Assembly (NCBI GenBank): GCA_003524365.1
Contig: DQHS01000211.1
Location: 11,174-24,897 of the forward strand
Direction: 5' to 3'
DNA from: Cellvibrio sp.
GTDB taxonomy: Bacteria; Pseudomonadota; Gammaproteobacteria; Pseudomonadales; Cellvibrionaceae
DNA: 13,724 nucleotides
The notes under the pieces were generated by a model, which worked only from the letters and a program-made list of their open reading frames with translations, was not told the origin of the DNA and made no database searches. Shown here piece after piece: positions 8,084-13,724 of the stretch (position 1 is its first letter; each line of letters begins with the position of its first letter). The position numbers and the translations under genes are program-made.

Positions 8084-8420
8084 AAAAGAGTCATTTCATG
8101 GATTAGCTTGGTTATCCTTTGACCATCTTTGAATTTCCCAAGGTTAAAAATTAGGTTCGTTACCAGCAGCGGCCTGCCGCAGTATTAGCCTATGAAAGCA
8201 ACGGCTTGGTGTTTGAGAAAGCTAATACCTACAGCGAATCGTTCCAGCTACAATTCTTAGGGAATTCACTTCAGCACGCTGAGTTGCTTTTCCCGCCAAT
8301 CAGTATTTGGTGTGGCTTATTCGAGCGTAGCCTGAAGGGGAGCGCACATATGTGTGGGCAGAATGGAAAGCGTCGCCTAAGCTTCCTTTGGGGAATTATG
8401 AGTAACTGCGGAGTGAACAA
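8084..8420. other. gene-poor spacer between recombination operon and cargo
   Basis: No convincing gene. One open frame runs from codon 8155 to 8427 on the + strand, with a TTG at 8206, no good ribosome site and no recognisable motif. It would overlap the first codons of the next gene by 7 bases, and I treat it as chance or a gene remnant. CACATATGTG (8345-8354) is a perfect 10-base palindrome. GCGGC and GCCGC two bases apart (near 8169-8180) form a small inverted repeat. TTGACC (8119-8124) with TTAAAA 19 bases downstream (8144-8149) is a weak promoter possibility. No clear terminator follows the recombination operon. Confidence 0.5.
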
Positions 8421-9332
8421 ATGCTAAGGAATATCCCACGGCCGGAAGATTTTGCTTTATTAAGTGTGCAATATCTCGCGCAGGCCATAGATCACATCTT
8501 AAATACTGAGAAAAATTTTGGCGATTTCACATTATCTGATACGGAATATACGGATGAGCCTTGGGAGCATCATCAGGGTATTCTTGGAAACTCATTAATT
8601 ATGCTATTTCTAAGTATCGAAAACTATTTAAAAAGTGAAATCTGCAAGGTCTCACCACTGCTCCTCATTTCCAATGAGCCCAGCAAATGGGGAGTAAAAA
8701 ATGTCGATAAAGATTTCGAAGACCAATTTTTTCATCCCTTCGATGACCTAATCGTTATATACCAGGAAATTAAGGGAGTTGCGTTCGATGCGGCTCTTAA
8801 ATCAGATTTTGAGGTATTACGAAAGAAGAGAAACAAATGTGTACACGGAATACAACGCGAGAAGATGACGCCCCAATATGTGCTTGACGCTATGCGTGTA
8901 TTTTTAGTCAAAATATGGGGGGTAAGTTGGTTACAATCTTTTCGTGAAATACTCCTTACCGAAGATTTTTATGGTCTTGACTCAAAAGACTGTGAGGATT
9001 TGAAGATACTTGAATATTTTACCCTGTTTGAAAAGTATTTTTCGGAAGATGATTTCAGAGATTTAATAGGAATGCCGTCTAGAGGGCGGAGATTCTTTTG
9101 TCCAGAATGCGAAACAAAAAAAATCGAAGCGGGATTAATTTACGACGCTGACTATGCCTTGCATAATCATGCCAACCAAGAGGTAGAGTGTTATTTATGT
9201 ACATCGAGCACACCAATAACTTATAAACAATGTGTTTCACCTACGTGTCAATGCGACATCATATGTTTAAGTGAAGAGAGCATTGCCTTGGAACTTGATA
9301 CCTGCCTACATTGCTGGCAGGACCAAACGTAA
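8421..9332 (+). CDS. HEPN-domain protein with C-terminal double zinc ribbon, putative defence ribonuclease
   Basis: A 303-residue protein with no signal peptide or membrane segment. The N-terminal ~175 residues are helical and contain R137-N-K-C-V-H142 in VLRKKRNKCVHG, a classic RxxxxH motif of HEPN domains. These are often metal-independent RNases in toxin-antitoxin and anti-phage systems. An upstream helix (LIMLFLSIENYLKSEIC, about 59-75) fits the first HEPN helix. From 227 the protein carries five cysteine pairs: CPEC (227, 230), CYLC (257, 260), C271/C276, C278/C282 and CLHC (295, 298), suggesting two zinc ribbons that may bind nucleic acid. ATG 8421 has GGAG at 8410-8413. It lies 234 bases upstream of the Gabija-like pair, on the same strand. 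HEPN motifs also occur in non-catalytic proteins, so RNase activity is a hypothesis. I do not recognise a named family with this combination. Confidence 0.75.
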   Translation: MLRNIPRPEDFALLSVQYLAQAIDHILNTEKNFGDFTLSDTEYTDEPWEHHQGILGNSLIMLFLSIENYLKSEICKVSPLLLISNEPSKWGVKNVDKDFEDQFFHPFDDLIVIYQEIKGVAFDAALKSDFEVLRKKRNKCVHGIQREKMTPQYVLDAMRVFLVKIWGVSWLQSFREILLTEDFYGLDSKDCEDLKILEYFTLFEKYFSEDDFRDLIGMPSRGRRFFCPECETKKIEAGLIYDADYALHNHANQEVECYLCTSSTPITYKQCVSPTCQCDIICLSEESIALELDTCLHCWQDQT

Positions 9333-9459
9333 TAATCACTGGTGGTGTTATCAATAATATTTCGACCGTCCAAAATACCTGACTGATGGCTCTACGCATT
9401 AGCTTCGAATTACCCGGTAAAAATACCCAATAGTAAGCAATTTTTAAAAATCTCAGGAT

Positions 9460-9494
9460 GCTTCAAATATCATAACGTTGGAAATATTTGAGGC
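9460..9494 (+). promoter_or_regulatory. 11-base inverted repeat/hairpin in front of the Gabija-like operon
   Basis: GCTTCAAATAT (9460-9470) pairs with ATATTTGAGGC (9484-9494) over 11 positions, with a single T-G wobble and a 13-base loop that contains AACGTT. No T-tract follows, which argues against a terminator. It sits 72 bases before the nuclease start and overlaps the candidate promoter TTGGAA/GATAAA, so an operator or a 5'-leader RNA structure are both possible. The repeat is seen; its role is inferred. Confidence 0.5.
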
Positions 9495-9555
9495 AGTAGA
9501 CGATAAACATAAGCATGGCAGTGATAGAAAATCATTTAGCTTTTTGTGGTGCCAT

Positions 9556-9561
9556 AGGAGG
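9556..9561 (+). promoter_or_regulatory. strong ribosome binding site fixing a GTG start
   Basis: AGGAGG lies 5 bases ahead of GTG 9567. This near-perfect Shine-Dalgarno sequence decides the non-ATG start of the OLD-family nuclease, and the protein then begins with the expected MHISKLSIVNYRNF segment. Confidence 0.8.
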
Positions 9562-9566
9562 CCTTC

Positions 9567-11705
9567 GTGCACATATCAAAACTATCGATAGTTAATTATA
9601 GAAACTTCTACCGAGCCAATTTATTTTTCAATAAAGGGGTGAATACCATTATTGGTGAGAATGGCTCCGGAAAAACTAATCTCTTTCGAGCCATGAGGTT
9701 ACTGCTTGATGACAACATGGTTAGGGCTGCGTTTAGGCTTGATGAAACGGACTTTCATCGAGGGCTAGATGACTGGCGAGGTCACTGGATAATTATCAGC
9801 ATGGAATTCCAAGACATAGGACCGGATGAAGCGATCCAAGCTCTATTTCAGCATGGTACAGAAATTCTTGATGGCGATCCAATTATCAAAGCAACTTATA
9901 ATTTGATCTTTCGTCCAAAAAAAGATATTCGAATAAAATTATCTGAATTGTCAGAATTTGATTTTGGTGGTTTAGATGAGATACGTGACCAAATTACAAT
10001 ATCAGACTATGAGACGGTATTTACTGGTAGGAGCACAATTGATTTCACGGATGAAGATAAATATAAAAGAATCGTTGGCGACTTTGAATCCTGCATTTTC
10101 TCTGATGATGTCGAATTTCCCGAAGTAGGTTCCCGCGTTCCAAGCATTCTTTCCGTAGCTAAGGAGATTTCATTTACTTATATTCAAGCATTGCGAGACG
10201 TAGTTGCAGAATTCCATAACAATAGAACCAATCCCCTATTCACCTTACTGAAAAGCAAAAGTGGTGAAATTGATCCTCATGTAATGGAGCCAATAATTTC
10301 AAAAGTTCATGACTTAAATACCTCTATTGAAGCATTAAAAGATGTTCAAGAAGTTCGCGAAAACATCAGAGATACAATTAAAGAAGCCGTTGGTGAGACT
10401 TACTCACCTAAGTCACTTTCTATAAAGTCTGATCTCCCTGACGAAGCTGAAAAGCTATTTCAATCGCTTAAACTATTTATTGGCGAATCCGAAGAAGGAT
10501 ATGAAGGTGGCATCCATGAGTTAAGTCTGGGAGGCGCGAACCTCATTTTTCTAACTCTAAAATTGTTGGCGTTCAAATATCAAAGCACAGAGCAATCATT
10601 AGCGAATATCCTGTTGATTGAAGAGCCTGAAGCACACATTCACACGCACATTCAAAAAACATTATTTGATCGCATAGGTTACTCTGATACACAAATAATA
10701 TATTCAACCCACTCTACACACATTTCCGAAGTTAGCAATATCGAAAATGTTAATATACTGGGAAGAAATGGATCAATGTGCGAGGCTTATCAGCCTTCTA
10801 CCGGCCTTGAACCTCAACAATGCAGAAATGTTCAGCGATATCTAGATGCAATAAGAAGTAATTTATTATTTGCTAAAAGCGTTTTGCTGGTTGAGGGTGA
10901 CGCAGAAGAAATATTAATTCCGATTTTGGTAAAAAAGATTATCGGTTTAAGTTTGGATGAGTTGGGTATAAGTCTTATCAATATCCGAAGCACGGGGTTT
11001 AAGAACGTTGCAGTACTGTTTGACAATTTAAGAATACGTAAACGATGCAGTATCGTTACTGATCTAGATTCAGCATATCTCGATACAACTCCGGCACCAC
11101 AAGATGATGAAGGATTAAAAAATCTAAAAATAAAATGTCAAAACTCTGCCGCAGCAGGAGCATTAAGAAAAATTGATCTTGATGCATTTGTAAAGAACAA
11201 CCCGTGGCTCTCAGTTCATTACGCGTCCCACACGTTTGAAGTTGATTTTGTTCTTGCCGGAAACTCACCAAAAGTGATTGAAATAGTTCCCACTGTGTAT
11301 AAACAGCAAGCCACTATAACGACGGCCGTGTCGGACCTTAGTTCGCAAAATTCAGCTCTACGAGCCCATAGAGTTTTAACTATGGCCAATAACGAAGGGA
11401 AAGGCTGGTTCGCAATATTGCTAGGAAAGGTTATTGATCATAAAACGATATTGCCATCCTATATAGCCGATTCGATAGCTTTCGCACAACCAAAACTTTC
11501 TCCTGAGCTGTTCCATTATATTTATAGCTATCGAATAAACTCCGCACTTAAAGCTAATAATATAACAGTGCAGACTGCACAGCATGCCAGAGATTTTCTA
11601 AAGCAATTCAAGGTGGGAAATCTAGACATTAATGGTGTCAAAACCGCCATGGCCGCACACCTTCCTGGAGATCAAATTCATAATTTGCTGGTAAAATTTG
11701 TATGA
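9567..11705 (+). CDS. gajA: OLD-family ATP-dependent nuclease, Gabija GajA-like (ABC ATPase plus TOPRIM)
   Basis: A 712-residue protein with an N-terminal SMC/ABC-type ATPase: Walker A GENGSGKT at 30-37, signature LSLGGAN at 320-325, Walker B ILLIEEPEAH at 348-357, and the H-loop segment YSTHSTH at 379-385. A TOPRIM nuclease domain follows: E443 in LLVEGDAE, D499 and D501 in VTDLDSA, and probably K612 in EGKGWFA. Next to a UvrD-like helicase this is the class 2 OLD/Gabija arrangement. GajA is a sequence-specific DNA-nicking endonuclease restrained by nucleotides and released when phage infection depletes them. Start: GTG with AGGAGG. The stop overlaps the helicase start by 4 bases, so the two are co-translated. 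It is longer than prototype Bacillus GajA (about 580 residues), with extra sequence both between the ATPase motifs and after K612. A related OLD-helicase system other than Gabija proper is possible. Confidence 0.85.
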   Translation: MHISKLSIVNYRNFYRANLFFNKGVNTIIGENGSGKTNLFRAMRLLLDDNMVRAAFRLDETDFHRGLDDWRGHWIIISMEFQDIGPDEAIQALFQHGTEILDGDPIIKATYNLIFRPKKDIRIKLSELSEFDFGGLDEIRDQITISDYETVFTGRSTIDFTDEDKYKRIVGDFESCIFSDDVEFPEVGSRVPSILSVAKEISFTYIQALRDVVAEFHNNRTNPLFTLLKSKSGEIDPHVMEPIISKVHDLNTSIEALKDVQEVRENIRDTIKEAVGETYSPKSLSIKSDLPDEAEKLFQSLKLFIGESEEGYEGGIHELSLGGANLIFLTLKLLAFKYQSTEQSLANILLIEEPEAHIHTHIQKTLFDRIGYSDTQIIYSTHSTHISEVSNIENVNILGRNGSMCEAYQPSTGLEPQQCRNVQRYLDAIRSNLLFAKSVLLVEGDAEEILIPILVKKIIGLSLDELGISLINIRSTGFKNVAVLFDNLRIRKRCSIVTDLDSAYLDTTPAPQDDEGLKNLKIKCQNSAAAGALRKIDLDAFVKNNPWLSVHYASHTFEVDFVLAGNSPKVIEIVPTVYKQQATITTAVSDLSSQNSALRAHRVLTMANNEGKGWFAILLGKVIDHKTILPSYIADSIAFAQPKLSPELFHYIYSYRINSALKANNITVQTAQHARDFLKQFKVGNLDINGVKTAMAAHLPGDQIHNLLVKFV

Positions 11706-13492
11706 GTTTTTCATGGACTGAGAAGGATTTAAACTTTGAACAAAGCAATGCGGTTCTGGAACCTATCAGCTCACTGGTTATAGCCTGCCCTGGTAGCGGC
11801 AAGACAAAAACTTTAACGCGTAAGATTGCTTATGAGCTTTCAAGGCTGACCTCTTCTAGACAGTTTATCGTAGCAATTACATATACCCATCGTGCTGCAG
11901 ATGAGATTCATGAACGAATTGAAGACCTTGGTGTAGACACATCTCAATTATGGATCGGCACCATCCATTCATTCTGCTTAGAGTGGATCATCAAACCCTA
12001 TGCAATTTATCAACCTGAACTTTCAAAGGGATTTAAGGTGATCGACTTGCATGATAAGGAAAAGCTGTTGGAAGAGTTGTGTAAACCGTACTCATCCCAA
12101 AGAGTTACGTTTTGGGATTGTGAGTATTATTTTGGCCCAACTGGCTATTCTCTTGGATGTTCGGATACTTCAAAACATCCAGCTATTCACAAAGTATTAA
12201 CTGAGTACTTCAATAGGCTATCAGCAAATCGCCAAATCGATTTTGAACTAATTCTGTGGCTTTCGTTGAAATTGATCGAGAGCCTTCCAAGAATTAGCAA
12301 GTTATTGTCAAAACTATTTCCCCTTATACTCGTTGACGAGTACCAAGATACAAAGGAAATTCAATACAATATCATCGCATCCATTTTGCGCACAGGCCAA
12401 GAAAGTTCGCGATTGTTTATGGTCGGAGATCCCAATCAAGCGATTTACACTTCGTTAGGCGGTTACCCCATTGCAATCCAGGATTTGGCAAAATTAACCA
12501 CATTAACAATTAAAACTCTTTCACTGTCAGCAAATTATCGATCCTCGAAACGGGTTATTGATTACTTTGGAAATTTCAGCGTCAACAATTCTATTATTAC
12601 CGCAGAAGGCGAATATCGAGACTATGCATCAAGGATTACGTACAACGATCAGATAAATAGAGATCAATTGATCAATGAAATCGCTAAAGTGGTCCGATAT
12701 AGTGTAGAAACTTTAGGTATTTCGCCAAAAGAGATCTGTATATTAGCTCCGCAATGGGTACATTTAGCCGTAATGACCAGAGGGCTTATCGCGCAGATGC
12801 CCGACTATCATTTTGATGGGCCAGGAATCGTTCCTATCGCGCGAGATATTGATAATTTTTGGTACAAACTTTCCCGTATCGCACTTACCGAACCATCGCC
12901 GCAATTATTCATTCGCCGAATGAGATGGGCCAGAGAGGTTTTACACGATTTAGCTGATGCTGGCGTAGATGCTTCTAGGCTTGATCCTCGTCAACTTCTT
13001 CGACAATGCAATTCACTTTCTATACAAGAAAATGATGGTCTTACATATCTGAAAGTTTTCTTTGACAACCTCTTCAGCGCATTGAATATTCCTTTTCACA
13101 TGTTCGATAGCCTTGAACAGCAATATCAAGCATTTATTGCGAGTGCGGAATCCCGGATCGAAAGAATTTTGAAAGAAGGGGTGAATCAAATCCGAGATTT
13201 ATCATTTTTTAAAAAGGCGTTTACTGGTCGGTCTGGTATCACGGTATCTACCATTCATGGTGTCAAGGGTAGTGAATTTGATATAGTGATTGCGTATGCC
13301 CTATTAGAAGGAATGGTTCCACACTTTAATGATCAGCTAGGAGATATTAGTGCCTCTCGGTTGCTTTATGTCGTTGGTTCTAGAGCGCGAAAAAATCTTC
13401 ATCTCTTCTCTGAAACTGGTAGATCACGAGGCAAATACGGTGACTACCTGCCAACTAAGAAACTAAAGTCATGTAATTTTACATATGATTGA
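11702..13492 (+). CDS. gajB: UvrD/PcrA-like SF1A helicase, Gabija GajB-like
   Basis: A 596-residue helicase with the SF1A motifs in order: Q-motif FEQSNAV (12-18), Walker A CPGSGKT (29-35), motif Ia AITYTHRAADEI (58-69), Ib IGTIHSFC (85-92), II VDEYQD (211-216), III GDPNQAIY (242-249), IV NYRSS (278-282), V TIHGVKGSEFD (517-527) and VI LLYVVGSRAR (554-563). All key ATP-binding residues are present, so it should be an active ATPase. In Gabija, GajB forms a large complex with GajA, senses DNA ends or termini, and hydrolyses nucleotides, which activates GajA. ATG 11702 overlaps the upstream TGA (ATGA), indicating translational coupling and likely equimolar or lower production. It is longer than Bacillus GajB (about 490 residues) and shorter than housekeeping UvrD (about 720). 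The tight operon with an OLD nuclease argues against a repair-only UvrD paralogue. Confidence 0.85.
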   Translation: MSFSWTEKDLNFEQSNAVLEPISSLVIACPGSGKTKTLTRKIAYELSRLTSSRQFIVAITYTHRAADEIHERIEDLGVDTSQLWIGTIHSFCLEWIIKPYAIYQPELSKGFKVIDLHDKEKLLEELCKPYSSQRVTFWDCEYYFGPTGYSLGCSDTSKHPAIHKVLTEYFNRLSANRQIDFELILWLSLKLIESLPRISKLLSKLFPLILVDEYQDTKEIQYNIIASILRTGQESSRLFMVGDPNQAIYTSLGGYPIAIQDLAKLTTLTIKTLSLSANYRSSKRVIDYFGNFSVNNSIITAEGEYRDYASRITYNDQINRDQLINEIAKVVRYSVETLGISPKEICILAPQWVHLAVMTRGLIAQMPDYHFDGPGIVPIARDIDNFWYKLSRIALTEPSPQLFIRRMRWAREVLHDLADAGVDASRLDPRQLLRQCNSLSIQENDGLTYLKVFFDNLFSALNIPFHMFDSLEQQYQAFIASAESRIERILKEGVNQIRDLSFFKKAFTGRSGITVSTIHGVKGSEFDIVIAYALLEGMVPHFNDQLGDISASRLLYVVGSRARKNLHLFSETGRSRGKYGDYLPTKKLKSCNFTYD

Positions 13493-13724
13493 AATTTGGT
13501 ATACGTATCCTGTTTACATTAATCGAAGAGGCGCGATGAGAAATTGTTACTACACTTTTGGCTCACTGCAACTTATGATAGGGAAATGGTGATTTAATCC
13601 GCCATATTTATTTCTATTTCAGCGTGTTTCGAATGGATGTTTTTTACTTTCGTATTGTTGGCAATGCAGCTAAATAAAATCTATACTATTTCGACTGGTT
13701 TAAGTATTCAGCTCTACCTTACAT
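13493..13724. other. non-coding tail after the Gabija-like operon
   Basis: No gene, no ComM sequence and no convincing copy of the left-end repeat. The stretch is AT-rich and still looks like island DNA, so the element continues past the window. Confidence 0.5.
13586..13620 (+). terminator. weak intrinsic-terminator-like hairpin after the helicase gene
   Basis: ATGGTG (13586-13591) pairs with CGCCAT (13600-13605), with one T-G wobble and an 8-base loop. A T-rich run (ATTTATTTCTATTTC, 13606-13620) follows. The stem is short, so efficiency is doubtful. It lies about 95 bases after the helicase stop and is the only terminator candidate seen there. Confidence 0.3.

Larger units (their letters stand above)
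9333..9566. other. intergenic region upstream of the Gabija-like operon
   Basis: No gene seen. It contains the strong inverted repeat listed at 9460-9494, an AT-rich stretch at 9441-9450, and an overlapping weak promoter candidate: TTGGAA (9478-9483) and GATAAA (9502-9507), 18 bases apart. The gap suggests that the nuclease-helicase pair has its own promoter and is not simply an extension of the HEPN transcript. Both promoter hexamers are only partial matches. Confidence 0.4.
1538..13724 (+). mobile_element. Gamma-Mobile-Trio-like genomic island inserted in comM (left end present, right end beyond window)
   Basis: Homology to ComM ends after codon ATC 1535-1537, and the following DNA is conspicuously more AT-rich. 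A recombination operon with three tyrosine-recombinase-fold proteins and a small DNA-binding protein sits at the edge, as expected for an element's own integration module, and defence-type cargo follows. The arrangement fits published Gamma-Mobile-Trio (GMT) islands, known to carry anti-phage systems, and is also organised like Tn554-family elements. No ComM C-terminal coding sequence reappears before 13724, so the right boundary, the attachment repeat and the total size are unknown. The exact left boundary is uncertain by a few bases because any core identity with comM would hide it. Confidence 0.82.

Noticed and set aside
8206..8427. 73-codon open frame with TTG start as a real gene
   Set aside because: There is no ribosome binding site and no motif, its composition is unlike the neighbouring proteins, and it runs into the well-supported HEPN gene start.
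11702..13492. Housekeeping UvrD/PcrA/Rep repair helicase
   Set aside because: The protein is too short for UvrD, lies inside an island and is translationally coupled to an OLD-family nuclease, so a Gabija-type helicase fits better.
13500..13525. Partial resemblance to the left-end sequence (shared TCCT and TACATT blocks)
   Set aside because: The match is short and gapped and no comM sequence follows, so it is not evidence for the right end of the element.
8084..13724. CRISPR array, tRNA or rRNA genes
   Set aside because: No spaced direct repeats, cloverleaf-like sequences or rRNA-like sequences were seen in the spacers or tail.

Overview
The window looks like the left part of a mobile defence island in a gammaproteobacterium. 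The first 1.5 kb is ordinary chromosome: ubiK (ubiquinone-biosynthesis accessory factor) followed by comM (YifB-family AAA+ helicase of natural transformation). Both have GC-rich third positions and match gammaproteobacterial versions. The genus cannot be settled from the sequence. Everything after about base 1537 is visibly more AT-rich, all genes lie on the + strand, and no chromosomal gene reappears before the window ends.

The switch happens inside comM. The reading frame is intact ComM up to the 'GPLLDRI' segment (residue 382). It then runs into foreign sequence and stops 17 codons later, so about the last quarter of the protein is missing. A short inverted repeat (TTTTCCT / AGGAAAA) sits exactly at the junction. 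The element's right end and the rest of comM are not in the window.

The left end of the element (1625-8083) carries a tightly overlapping four-gene recombination operon. The first gene encodes a canonical tyrosine recombinase (395 aa, complete R-K-HxxR-H-Y set). The second encodes a tyrosine-recombinase-like protein that has lost both catalytic arginines (689 aa). The third encodes a very large recombinase with a complete catalytic set and a C-terminal cysteine cluster (900 aa). The fourth encodes a small helix-turn-helix plus coiled-coil protein (172 aa). The layout recalls Tn554 tnpABC and best fits the 'Gamma-Mobile-Trio' (GmtX/Y/Z) elements, which are known as carriers of defence cargo. 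I cannot assign every Gmt letter from sequence alone.

The cargo follows a gene-poor spacer (8084-8420). First is a HEPN-domain protein with an RxxxxH motif and a C-terminal double zinc ribbon (8421-9332), which I do not recognise as a named system. After a 234-base regulatory-looking gap with a strong hairpin comes a two-gene operon with a 4-base overlap: an OLD-family ATPase/TOPRIM nuclease and a UvrD-like SF1 helicase. Together these have the architecture of the Gabija (GajAB) anti-phage system, although both proteins are longer than the prototype. The last 232 bases hold no gene, only a weak terminator-like hairpin.

Overall interpretation: a recombinase-driven island has entered comM, probably disabling it, and brings at least one anti-phage system (Gabija-like). 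The HEPN-zinc-ribbon gene may be an extra component or a separate toxin-type defence gene.
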